Source of the DNA: Actinocorallia sp039871655
GTDB lineage: Bacteria; Actinomycetota; Actinomycetes; Streptosporangiales; Streptosporangiaceae
Length of the DNA: 64,000 nt
NCBI RefSeq assembly: GCF_039871655.1
Contig: NZ_JBDPLZ010000010.1
Location: forward strand, 1 to 64,000
Reading direction: 5' to 3'
Shown one piece after another: positions 8,485 through 16,542 of this stretch. Numbering within the stretch: the first letter of the stretch is position 1; each line of letters starts with the position of its first letter. Made by a program: the position numbers and the translations under genes. The notes below the pieces were generated by a model. The model did not search any database. It saw only the letters and a list, made by a program, of their open reading frames with translations, and was not told where the DNA came from.

Positions 8485-10277
8485 GGGGCGCGTGGCTCCG
8501 GCCGATGATCGGGATCGCCTGGCGCGCCGACCCCGTGCGGGCCGCAGGTGCGACGTTCATGACGCTGGTCATCGCCGCGCATCCCGTCGTCGTGGCCCTG
8601 CTGATCAGGGCGGTGACCGACGCGGTCGTGGCCGGCCGCACCTCAGACGCCTCGCTCTGGGGCCTGGTCCTGGCGGGCGCCGTCGGCTCGTGGCTGGTGC
8701 TGCTCTGGTTCACCTTCGGCCTGCGGACGGTGTTCGAGGAGAAGACACGGCACGCGGTCGAGATGGAGCTGGCCCGGGCGTGCATGACGCCCTGGAGCAT
8801 CGCCCACCACGAGGACCCTGCCGTGGTCGAGAAGATCGCTCTGGTCGAGCGGGACGTCAACCGGCTCGCTCAGATCGTCATCTTCCTGCTGACGCTGGCC
8901 GGAGCCGTCGGCCAGCTGACGTTCGCGGTCGTGGTGCTCGGGGGGACCGAGCCGTGGCTGCTGCTCCTGCCCGTCCTCGGCCTGCTGCCGGTCTGGGCAG
9001 GGCGGCGCGGGGAGACCTGGCGCCAGGAGAGCGTGCAGCGGGCCATGCCCGAGGAGAGCCGGGCGCGCGCGTTGTACGAGGTGTCGGTCGACCCAGGACA
9101 CGCGGCGGAGCTCGCCGTGCTGGGCGCGCAGGAGGACTTGGCGTCTTTCCACGACCGGCTGTCGAAGGTCGCGCAGGATCATCGTGAGACCGGCGCCTAC
9201 CGTGCGTTCCGCATACAGGCGGACGCGGTCGGGGCGTTCGCGATGGCTTATGTCGCCGCGGTGGTCGTCGCGGTGCTCCTGGCGGTCGACGGCAGATCCG
9301 GGGTCGGTGACGTGTTGTTGACCGTCACGCTCGCCGTCCAGGTCACGGCCCAGGTCGCGATGGCCGCGGACTCCGTGACGCAGCTCGCCCGCTCCGGTAG
9401 GACCGCAGAACGCTTCCTGTCCTTGCTGGGCCTCGCAAGGGGCACGGGGTCGCCGGACGGGCCTGAACCCGACGCGGTGGCCGGCGGTCTCGTCCTGCGG
9501 AACGTGGGATTCACCTATTCGGGCTCCGAGAAGCCGGCGCTGCGGAATATCGATCTGGACCTCGAGGAAGGGCAGACGATCGCAGTGGTGGGCGAGAACG
9601 GCGCGGGGAAGTCCACGCTGGCCAAGCTGCTGTGCCGGCTGTACGACCCGACTGAAGGACGGGTGGAGTGGAACGGCGCGGATCTCCGCGGATTCGGCGC
9701 CGAACACTGGCGGAACCGGGTGTCGGCGGCCTACCAGGACTTCCTGCGCCCCGAGGTCCTGGCGGGTGAGGCGGTCGGGCTGGGCGACCTTCCCCGGCTC
9801 GGTGACCGCGAGGCGATCCGCGGCGCGCTGGCCCGCGCCGACGGCGCGTCCTTCGACGAAGGGCTCCCTCTGGGGTTGGACACGCCCTTGGGGCGTTCCT
9901 TCACCGGCGGAGCCGAGCTCTCGACCGGCCAGTGGCAGAAGCTCGCCGTGGCGCGCTCGATGATGCGGGAGGAACCCCGGGTCCTCGTCCTGGACGAGCC
10001 GACGGCATCCCTCGACCCGGAGACCGAGCACCGCCTCTTCCTCCACTACGCCCGGGCCGCGAAGGAGGCCAGGCGGACCGGGCGGGGGCTGGTCGTCCTG
10101 GTCACCCACCGGCTCGGCTCGGTGCGGTTCGCCGACCGGATCGTCGTCCTCGCCGAGGGCGCGGTCACCGAGACCGGCACGCACGAGGAACTCCTCGCGG
10201 CCGGCGGCCGCTATGCGCGTCTCTACCAGGCGCAGTCCGAGGCCTACTCGATCGACGACCCGGAAGGAGCGCCGTGA
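8481..10277 (+). CDS. ABC exporter half (permease-ATPase fusion) 2
   Basis: The ATG at 8481 overlaps the previous stop (ATGA) and gives 598 residues. The first 320 residues hold the membrane domain. The ATPase shows Walker A GENGAGKST, Walker B VLVLDEPTASLD and VTHRLGS. Its signature is LSTGQ rather than LSGGQ, a change often seen in one partner of heterodimeric exporters with one degenerate site. The reading frame runs open far upstream, but that upstream part lies inside the first exporter gene and is not used. Confidence 0.93.
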   Translation: MRGAWLRPMIGIAWRADPVRAAGATFMTLVIAAHPVVVALLIRAVTDAVVAGRTSDASLWGLVLAGAVGSWLVLLWFTFGLRTVFEEKTRHAVEMELARACMTPWSIAHHEDPAVVEKIALVERDVNRLAQIVIFLLTLAGAVGQLTFAVVVLGGTEPWLLLLPVLGLLPVWAGRRGETWRQESVQRAMPEESRARALYEVSVDPGHAAELAVLGAQEDLASFHDRLSKVAQDHRETGAYRAFRIQADAVGAFAMAYVAAVVVAVLLAVDGRSGVGDVLLTVTLAVQVTAQVAMAADSVTQLARSGRTAERFLSLLGLARGTGSPDGPEPDAVAGGLVLRNVGFTYSGSEKPALRNIDLDLEEGQTIAVVGENGAGKSTLAKLLCRLYDPTEGRVEWNGADLRGFGAEHWRNRVSAAYQDFLRPEVLAGEAVGLGDLPRLGDREAIRGALARADGASFDEGLPLGLDTPLGRSFTGGAELSTGQWQKLAVARSMMREEPRVLVLDEPTASLDPETEHRLFLHYARAAKEARRTGRGLVVLVTHRLGSVRFADRIVVLAEGAVTETGTHEELLAAGGRYARLYQAQSEAYSIDDPEGAP

Positions 10278-10942
10278 GCGCGGACCCCAATCCCTACGAG
10301 GCCTACGTGCGCGTTCGTGAACTGCTCGCTCTGCACGTCCCCCGTACCGACGTGCCGGCCGAGGGCCTGTTCATCACGGTGCACCAGGTGTCGGAGCTGT
10401 GGCTGGCCACGCTCCTGCGCGAGTTGCCCGCGGTCACGTTCCGGCTGTCGGACGCGGACGTCCCCGGCGCGATCCGGCATCTGCGGGTGGCGGTGCGGGT
10501 CATGTCACAGCTGTCGTCGGCCCTGGACGTGCTCGGCATGATGCTCCCGACGGAGTTCGCCGAGTTCCGAGAGGAACTGGGCCGGGCCTCGGCGATACAG
10601 TCGCGCCAGTACGCCGCGCTCGTCCAGGCCTGCCGCGGGCCCGGTCCATGCCTGCGGGAGGCCTTCGGTCGGCTCGCCGCCCAGAAGGGCGGTCTCGGCG
10701 AGGTGTACCGCAGACCCGGCGGCCTGCGGGACGCCGCGGAGCTCCTGGTGGACTTCGACGACGCGTTCGCTGACTGGATGGGTCGGCACTGGCGACTGGC
10801 CAGGCGCCAGATCGGCGACATGAAGGGCACCGGAGGGCACTCGGCCGACTACCTGAGGCTCCAGCTCGACGAACGGCTGTTCCCCGAACTCATCGAGGCG
10901 CGCAACCGGCTGTACGAGCCCAGAGAGGTGCCTTCGCGGTGA
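10274..10942 (+). CDS. Tryptophan 2,3-dioxygenase-like haem enzyme, short form
   Basis: The GTG at 10274 overlaps the exporter stop and yields 222 residues, against about 280 in typical bacterial TDOs. Family landmarks are present: FITVHQVSELW with His37 (the active-site His), His172 at the proximal haem-ligand position, and GTGG (185-188). In the helix that usually reads QSxQFR or QSxQYR, this protein has QSRQYA, so the arginine that holds the tryptophan carboxylate in characterised TDOs is replaced by Ala114. The reaction is probably indole-ring oxygenation of tryptophan or a derivative, giving an N-formylkynurenine-type product. A formamidase-like gene at 28650 would complete the step. Confidence 0.82.
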   Translation: MSADPNPYEAYVRVRELLALHVPRTDVPAEGLFITVHQVSELWLATLLRELPAVTFRLSDADVPGAIRHLRVAVRVMSQLSSALDVLGMMLPTEFAEFREELGRASAIQSRQYAALVQACRGPGPCLREAFGRLAAQKGGLGEVYRRPGGLRDAAELLVDFDDAFADWMGRHWRLARRQIGDMKGTGGHSADYLRLQLDERLFPELIEARNRLYEPREVPSR

Positions 10943-12240
10943 ACCGCGGTCGGAGACTCCAGGATTTCGCCGTCGGCAGGACCGACGCGCCCGCCTCCTA
11001 CGAGCAGGAGTGGATGCTCTACCTCGCGCGTATGCGGAGGACCGGTACGTTCAACATGCCGCGGTTGTACAGGGCGGAATCCGGTGTCGAGAGAGAACGG
11101 CTCATCTCGGCTCTGGAATCGGTGGCCGCCAACGACATCCTGCGCACCACCTTCGAACGGCGTAACGGCGCCTTCATGCAGCGGTCGGACAATCCGGCGG
11201 TGGCGCCCGAGATCCTCTCTCTCCGGCCTGGCGAGGACTCCTGGCCGGGCGCGGCCGCGACGGCCGGCGAGTTCGTCAGGCAGCCTCTCGACCCCTATCG
11301 GGGCCCGGTCTTCAGGTCGGCGGTCATCCCGGTCCAGGACGGCGGCCACGTACTGGCGACCGTGGTGCACCACGCGGTGGCGGACGCCGTGACTCTCGAC
11401 GAGATCGAACGGCGGATCCTCACCGCGCTCGGCGGAGCACCGGCGCCCCCGGACCCCCTCGGGTACGCCGACTACGCGGCCTGGCAACGGGACACCTACG
11501 ACGGCCGGCTCGCCGACCTCGTGCAGGAGGCCGCCGCCGAGCTGAGCCGGGCCACGCCTCCGGTGCTACCGGGGGTCGAGGCCAGGGGAGGTCCCCCGGG
11601 CGAGGGCAGGGCACGCTCCTTCGACCTGGACGAGATCGACGACGGCGCGCTGCGGTCGCTGCTGACCGCCGAACGGGTCAGCCCCTTCATGGCGGGCCTC
11701 GCCGCGCTCGGGGCCGCGCTCCAGGCCATGTCGGGGCAGTCGGAGACCCTGGTGGCGCTGGAGGTGAGCACACGCCGGTCCAGCCTGCTGCGCACCGCGC
11801 TCGGGCCCTTCATCAGCACGGTGCCGGTGAGCGTTCCCGGCGGGGACACCTTCCGGGCCCGGTTGCGCGGGGCCCGCGACACCGTCCTGTCGGCGATGGG
11901 ACGCGGAACCGTCCCCTACCACCGGCTCATGGGCAGTCCCGCCATGCGGCGGCTGCGGCGGGACGGGACCTCCGCCGTCGACATCGTCTACCAGGCGTTC
12001 CACGAGGACGAGGCCTCCGAGGGGAGCGAACGTCTGCTCCACCCCCTGTCCTACGGGATGGAGGGAGCGGGTTTCACCTCGGACCTGCACGTATCACTGC
12101 ACGAATCGCCGCACGGCCGCCGACTGGGCGTCGGCTACTCGCCCAGGGTGCCCGATCGGCTGGTCCGTGAGCTGGCGGACCGGTTCCACTCGGTCCTGGC
12201 ATCCGGGCTTCTCGATCCGGACTCCCCGATCCCGCGATGA
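10939..12240 (+). CDS. Stand-alone condensation-domain protein
   Basis: The 433 residues form a single condensation-type domain with HHAVADA at 144-150. The catalytic second histidine is kept, but the usual final glycine of HHxxxDG is alanine. The GTG start overlaps the preceding stop. Free C domains act in trans as N-acyltransferases, ester-forming enzymes or releasing enzymes. With an acyl-AMP ligase and free carriers in the same operon, attachment of the acyl starter or trans condensation are reasonable roles, unproven here. Confidence 0.85.
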   Translation: MNRGRRLQDFAVGRTDAPASYEQEWMLYLARMRRTGTFNMPRLYRAESGVERERLISALESVAANDILRTTFERRNGAFMQRSDNPAVAPEILSLRPGEDSWPGAAATAGEFVRQPLDPYRGPVFRSAVIPVQDGGHVLATVVHHAVADAVTLDEIERRILTALGGAPAPPDPLGYADYAAWQRDTYDGRLADLVQEAAAELSRATPPVLPGVEARGGPPGEGRARSFDLDEIDDGALRSLLTAERVSPFMAGLAALGAALQAMSGQSETLVALEVSTRRSSLLRTALGPFISTVPVSVPGGDTFRARLRGARDTVLSAMGRGTVPYHRLMGSPAMRRLRRDGTSAVDIVYQAFHEDEASEGSERLLHPLSYGMEGAGFTSDLHVSLHESPHGRRLGVGYSPRVPDRLVRELADRFHSVLASGLLDPDSPIPR

Positions 12241-13034
12241 GGAAGGCCAAGACACAGATGACGATCACCAAGCCCGAAGGGCAGGGAACCACCGATTCAC
12301 CGGCCGACGGCCCCGCCATGCGCGCCTACGCGGTCGGCGTCGTCGCGGGAGCGTTCGTCGGCCTGCTCGTCGGCGGGGTCCTCGGGCGCCTCGCGATGTT
12401 CGTGCTGAGGCTGACCTCGCCGCAGGCGTCGATGGGGCTGACCACCGACGCGGACTCCACGATCGGCGAGTGGAGCCTGAAGACCTTCGAGCTGCTCGAG
12501 GTCGGGATCGCGATGGGCGCCCAGGTCGGAGCCCTCTACATGCTCGTGCGCCCCTGGCTGGCCGAACGGCACCGCCCCGCGATGACCGGTGTCTTCGGTG
12601 CCCTGATCGGCGGGGCGATGTTCATCAGGACCGACGGGGTGGACTTCTACGCGGTCGAACCCCTGTACCTGACGGTGCCGGTCTTCATCGTCCTCCCCGG
12701 TCTCTTCGGCTGGCTGCTCGCCTGGACCGCGGAACGGCTGATGGACGGGGGCTTCCTCGCCGGCGAGCCGACCTGGAAGCTGTGGACGCCGATCCTGCTG
12801 GTGCTCCCCGCGGTCATCCACATCAGCCTCCTTCCGCCGGGGATCATCATGCTCGTGGCGGCCGTCCTGGCGACGGTCGGCCGGGACCGGTGGCGGACCC
12901 CGGTGCGGATCTGGAGGTCACGCGTGACGTCGTGGATCGGCACGCGGCTGCTCTCCGTCTTCGCGGTCATCGAGCTCGTGCGGATCGTGCACGCGGTCAA
13001 CGTGATCGCCGACCACCCGGGAGGCCTCGGATGA
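12237..13034 (+). CDS. Multi-pass membrane protein of unknown function
   Basis: The 265-residue product begins with an ATG overlapping the C-domain stop; a second ATG at 12258 is also possible. Hydrophobic stretches give roughly six or seven membrane segments, the first glycine- and valine-rich (near residues 32-57). No catalytic motif is recognisable. Overlap at both ends places it firmly in the biosynthetic operon, so a role in transport, immunity or anchoring of a membrane step is plausible but cannot be shown. Confidence 0.7.
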   Translation: MRKAKTQMTITKPEGQGTTDSPADGPAMRAYAVGVVAGAFVGLLVGGVLGRLAMFVLRLTSPQASMGLTTDADSTIGEWSLKTFELLEVGIAMGAQVGALYMLVRPWLAERHRPAMTGVFGALIGGAMFIRTDGVDFYAVEPLYLTVPVFIVLPGLFGWLLAWTAERLMDGGFLAGEPTWKLWTPILLVLPAVIHISLLPPGIIMLVAAVLATVGRDRWRTPVRIWRSRVTSWIGTRLLSVFAVIELVRIVHAVNVIADHPGGLG

Positions 13035-14725
13035 GCCGCGTCGATCTGGACTTCCCCGGCATCCTGGACTGGCTCGAGGCGCCGCGTGCCGACCGCGGGG
13101 TCACGCTGCTCGACGACGAGGGCCGGTGGCGGCGCACCCCTTATACCGAGCTCGCGTTCCGGACCCGGACGATGGCCGCCTCCCTGGCCGAGGCGGGGGT
13201 GACGGCCGGTGAGGTCGTGTCCATCGTCCACCGCAACGGTCCGGGCTTCGTGGAGGTGTTCTTCGGAGCGCTGGCCCTCGGGGCGATCCCCTCCCCGGTC
13301 GTACCCCCGGGGCTCTTCCAGAACAAGACGAGCTACGAGGAGCACGTGAGCGCGATCCTGGACGTGGCGGCGCCGCGCGCCGTCGTCGTGGAGGAGAGCA
13401 TGCTGCATGTGCTCGAACCCCTCGTCCTGGCGCGGACCGGCAGTCCGCCTCTCGTGCCCGGGCGCGTACCCCGGACCGGCCCCCTGGCCGAGATCGTGGC
13501 CGTGGACCCGGCGAGCACTTGCCTGCTCCAGTTCACCTCCGGGTCGTCCGCGGCACCGAAGGGCGTGGAGGTCTCCCGCTCGGCTCTCGAGGCCCAGCTG
13601 GAGCTGCTGGGGCGCTGGCTGGGGTACGGACCGGACCGGGGCGTGTCCACCTGGCTGCCGATCCACCACGACATGGGCCTGGTGGGGAACACCCTGCCCA
13701 GCGTCGTCACGGGCTCGGATCTGCAGGTGATGCAGCCGCCGCAGTTCATCCAGGGTGCTGCGCGGTGGCTGCGGGTCCTCGGCTCCGGAAGGTTCCAGAT
13801 CACGGCCGTGCCGCCTTTCGCTCTGGCGCACATCCTGCGCCGGGTGCGCGCCCGTGATCTCGAAGGGTGCGACTTCTCCGCTCTGGAGGCGCTCGTGGTC
13901 GGCGCCGAGCCGATCGACCCCGGTCTGCTGGACGCGACGGCGGAGTTCCTTGCCCCCTTCGGGCTTCGGCGGGAGGCGCTCCTGCCCGCCTACGGGCTCG
14001 CCGAGGCCACGCTCGCGGTCACCGGAAAGCTCCCGGGCATCGCCGACGAGCGGGTGCGCGTCGACCGGTCCAGGTTGAGGCTGGGCGACAAGGCGGTCGC
14101 GGAGACCGAGATCCTCGCCGACGGATCATTCCTGGAACTGGTCTCGTGCGGCTCGGCGCTCCCCGGAGCGGAGGTCTCGGTGCACGACGAGCACGGCGAC
14201 CCGGTGGAGCCCGGCGTGCTCGGTGAGATCGTGGTCGGCGGGCGGGCCCTGGCCGACGGGTACAGGGGCGTCACCGGCGCACGCTGGAAGCGCTTCCGCA
14301 CCGGTGACGCGGGCTTCGTCTGGAACGGCGGGCTGTACGTGGTCGGGCGCCTCGGCGACGGGATGAAGGTCCGGGGCGTCCAGGTGTTCGCCGAAGACCT
14401 GGAGTCCTTGATCGCCCGGTCCGGAGCACTCGGAGTGAGCCGTTGCACGGTGCTCCTCGGCGCGCTCGACGGCCGTGACACCGCCGCCGTCCTCGTGGTG
14501 AGGGCACCTGGGCCATGGGCCGAGAAGGTGGTGAGAACGCTCAGGTCCGCCGTCGGTGCCGCTCGGATCCTGGTGCTCTCCGTCACACGGGACGCCATGC
14601 GACGCACTTCCAGTGGAAAGCCGATGCGCCGTGCCATGTTCCGGGACCTGGCGGACGGATCGATCGGCGGGGTCACCGTGTACGACTCGCTCACAGTCAC
14701 GGAAGGAGCCGGAGATGACGGTTGA
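13031..14725 (+). CDS. Fatty-acyl-AMP ligase (FAAL-type adenylating enzyme)
   Basis: The 564-residue protein has the acyl-adenylate fold with the FAAL-like phosphate loop QFTSGSSAAPKGV, WLPIHHDMGLVG and PAYGLAEAT, then FRTGDAGF and a C-terminal SSGKPMRR. The HHDMGL motif is typical of FAALs, which pass fatty acids as adenylates to carrier proteins instead of CoA. ATG overlaps the membrane-protein stop. The probable acceptor is the free carrier at 6350. Together with the following R2-like oxidase this suggests an acyl starter that is activated and oxidised before joining the peptide. Confidence 0.88.
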   Translation: MSRVDLDFPGILDWLEAPRADRGVTLLDDEGRWRRTPYTELAFRTRTMAASLAEAGVTAGEVVSIVHRNGPGFVEVFFGALALGAIPSPVVPPGLFQNKTSYEEHVSAILDVAAPRAVVVEESMLHVLEPLVLARTGSPPLVPGRVPRTGPLAEIVAVDPASTCLLQFTSGSSAAPKGVEVSRSALEAQLELLGRWLGYGPDRGVSTWLPIHHDMGLVGNTLPSVVTGSDLQVMQPPQFIQGAARWLRVLGSGRFQITAVPPFALAHILRRVRARDLEGCDFSALEALVVGAEPIDPGLLDATAEFLAPFGLRREALLPAYGLAEATLAVTGKLPGIADERVRVDRSRLRLGDKAVAETEILADGSFLELVSCGSALPGAEVSVHDEHGDPVEPGVLGEIVVGGRALADGYRGVTGARWKRFRTGDAGFVWNGGLYVVGRLGDGMKVRGVQVFAEDLESLIARSGALGVSRCTVLLGALDGRDTAAVLVVRAPGPWAEKVVRTLRSAVGAARILVLSVTRDAMRRTSSGKPMRRAMFRDLADGSIGGVTVYDSLTVTEGAGDDG

Positions 14726-15680
14726 GCAGATGGAGGCCGAGGAGGAGAAGGTCATCTCTCCTGCGGATCTCTTCCGCAAGTGGGAGCAGCAGCAATGGCG
14801 CCTGTCCGACCTCCGCCCGGCCGACGACCGGGCGGACTGGCAGGCGATGGGCGGATACGGCCGCGGCGAACTCGAGACGATGATCAGCGGGTTCGTCTTC
14901 GGCGAGGCCGCCGTCAGCGCGACCCTGTCGCCGCTGGCCGACGCCGCTCCAAGCCTCGACGCCCAGCAGTACCTGTGCACGCAGATCGCCGACGAGGCGC
15001 GGCACACCCGTTTTTTCGCCGACTACCTGAGCCAGGTGCGCGGCGGCGAGGAGAGCAGGGAGGAGGTGATCGCCGAGGCGTGGAGCGGGTCGGCCGACGC
15101 GGTCAGCTCCATCTTCGACGAGGGGCTCCGGCTGCGCACCGGACGGCTCCGCGAGGCCCCGGACGATCGCCGGGCCTGGTACACGGCGGTCACCTTCTAC
15201 CACCTGATGGCCGAGGGGGTGCTGGCCATGTCGGTGCTCGGCTCGATGCTCTCGATGGTGAGGCAGTTGCGCGGCAGGCTCGCCGTCCTGGACACCGGGC
15301 TGCGCAACGTCATACGGGACGAGTCCCGGCACATGGCGTTCGGTATGTACGCCGCCCGTGAAGGGGTGAACACGGGACACCGCCAGGCGGTGCTGCAGGC
15401 GATCCTCGACGCGGTGCCGCAGGTCGTGCCCGCGCTGGTGGCGCCCGAACGGCGGCTTCCCGGCACGTCGCTCCCTCCCATGAGGGCGGTGATCGCCGCG
15501 CAGCACGAGCGCCGGTACGCGGGCGCCCGGCGCACGCTCCTGCGCAGGATGGAACTCATCGGACTGGCGGAGGCGACGGAGGAGGCCGGATGGCTCTGGG
15601 ATCGCGCGCGCAAAGAGGCGTTCTCGACCTACGAGTCCCTGCACGGCGCACCTCACCCCGTGGACGACGCGGCATCCTGA
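14715..15680 (+). CDS. R2-like (ferritin-fold) diiron/Mn-Fe oxidase
   Basis: The ATG at 14715 follows GGAAGGAGCCGGAG and overlaps the ligase stop by 11 bases, giving 321 residues. All six metal ligands of the ribonucleotide-reductase-R2 type are visible: Glu64 (FGEA), Glu94 and His97 (DEARH), Glu167 (AEGV), Glu203 and His206 (DESRH). The sequence looks more like R2-like ligand-binding oxidases than true R2, as there is no obvious radical-transfer tail. Those proteins bind fatty acids in vivo and cross-link or oxidise them, which suits its place after a fatty-acyl-AMP ligase. Substrate is inferred from context. Confidence 0.8.
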   Translation: MTVEQMEAEEEKVISPADLFRKWEQQQWRLSDLRPADDRADWQAMGGYGRGELETMISGFVFGEAAVSATLSPLADAAPSLDAQQYLCTQIADEARHTRFFADYLSQVRGGEESREEVIAEAWSGSADAVSSIFDEGLRLRTGRLREAPDDRRAWYTAVTFYHLMAEGVLAMSVLGSMLSMVRQLRGRLAVLDTGLRNVIRDESRHMAFGMYAAREGVNTGHRQAVLQAILDAVPQVVPALVAPERRLPGTSLPPMRAVIAAQHERRYAGARRTLLRRMELIGLAEATEEAGWLWDRARKEAFSTYESLHGAPHPVDDAAS

Positions 15681-16525
15681 GGGCCTATCTGGCGCTGACC
15701 AAACCGCGGGTCATCGAACTGCTGCTGATCACGACGCTGCCCGCGATGTTCCTCGCCCGGCGCGAGGTGCCGCCGCTCACCACGGCGGCGGCCACGCTGG
15801 TGTTCGGGACCATGTCCGCCGGCGCCGCCAACGCGATCAACTGCTACCTCGACCGGGACATCGACGCCCTCATGAGGCGCACCAGGCGAAGACCGCTGGC
15901 CCGCGCGCAGGTCTCCCCGGGCGCCGCCCTGGGGTTCGGCCTGGTCCTGGCCGCGGTCTCGACCGCCGGTTTCGCGGTGACGGTGAACGCGGTGGCCGCG
16001 GCGCTGTCGGTCGCGGCGATCCTCTACTACGTCCTGGTGTACTCCCTGCTGCTGAAGCGGCGGTCCCGGCACAACGTGGTCTGGGGCGGCGCCGCCGGCT
16101 GCATGCCCGTGCTGATCGGGTGGTCGGCGGTGACCGGCGGCCTGGATCTCACACCCTTGGTCCTGTTCGGCGTGGTGTTCCTGTGGACGCCGCCGCACAC
16201 CTGGAGCCTGGCCACCCGTTACCGGGACGACTATGCGGCGGCCGGAGTGCCGATGCTTCCCGTGGTCGCGTCCGCGCGCCGGGTGGGATGGGAGATCCTG
16301 GTCTACAGCGTGCTGACGGTGGCCTGCTCGTTGGCGCTGTGGCCGGTGGCGGGAATGGGAGTCTGGTACGGGGCGGCAGCCCTGCTCCTGGGAACGGCGC
16401 TGATCGGCGGGGCCATCCGTTTCCTGCGGACCCGGGCGGCCCGGCCGATGCGTTTCTTCCACCTGTCCAACGCCTACCTGGCTCTGCTGTTCTCCGCGGT
16501 CGCCGTCGACGGCCTCGCCGGCTGA
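15590..16525 (+). CDS. ctaB: UbiA-superfamily prenyltransferase, haem O synthase (CtaB)-like
   Basis: The protein (311 residues from the ATG at 15590, which has GGAGGAGG 4 bases upstream) is a multi-pass membrane enzyme. It has the prenyl-diphosphate motifs NCYLDRDID and YRDDYAAAG and the CtaB-like block NVVWGGAAGCMPVLIGW. CtaB farnesylates haem B to haem O for cytochrome oxidase. In the block that usually reads PPH(F/Y)W it reads PPHTWSL, so it has diverged. A housekeeping gene of this type inside a biosynthetic operon suggests a spare, product-tolerant copy, a supply of haem O, or a recruited aromatic prenyltransferase. The start overlaps the previous gene by 91 bases; a later start at a rare codon cannot be excluded. 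Confidence 0.8.
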   Translation: MALGSRAQRGVLDLRVPARRTSPRGRRGILRAYLALTKPRVIELLLITTLPAMFLARREVPPLTTAAATLVFGTMSAGAANAINCYLDRDIDALMRRTRRRPLARAQVSPGAALGFGLVLAAVSTAGFAVTVNAVAAALSVAAILYYVLVYSLLLKRRSRHNVVWGGAAGCMPVLIGWSAVTGGLDLTPLVLFGVVFLWTPPHTWSLATRYRDDYAAAGVPMLPVVASARRVGWEILVYSVLTVACSLALWPVAGMGVWYGAAALLLGTALIGGAIRFLRTRAARPMRFFHLSNAYLALLFSAVAVDGLAG

Positions 16526-16542
16526 GGTCAGCAGCCGGCGAG
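16514..16542. terminator. Bidirectional hairpin between convergent operons
   Basis: CTCGCCGGCT (16514-16523) and AGCCGGCGAG (16533-16542) form a perfect 10-bp stem with a 9-base loop. The hairpin covers both stop codons: the prenyltransferase TGA at 16523-16525 and the leftward oxidoreductase TGA at 16530-16528. Only two bases separate the two genes, so one element can end both transcripts. No U-run follows, which is common in actinomycetes. Confidence 0.7.

Noticed and set aside
12756..12767. A CTCGCCGGCGAG palindrome, which I recall as a reported LmbU binding site.
   Set aside because: It is inside the membrane-protein coding region as four common codons (Leu-Ala-Gly-Glu) and far from any promoter, so chance is more likely.
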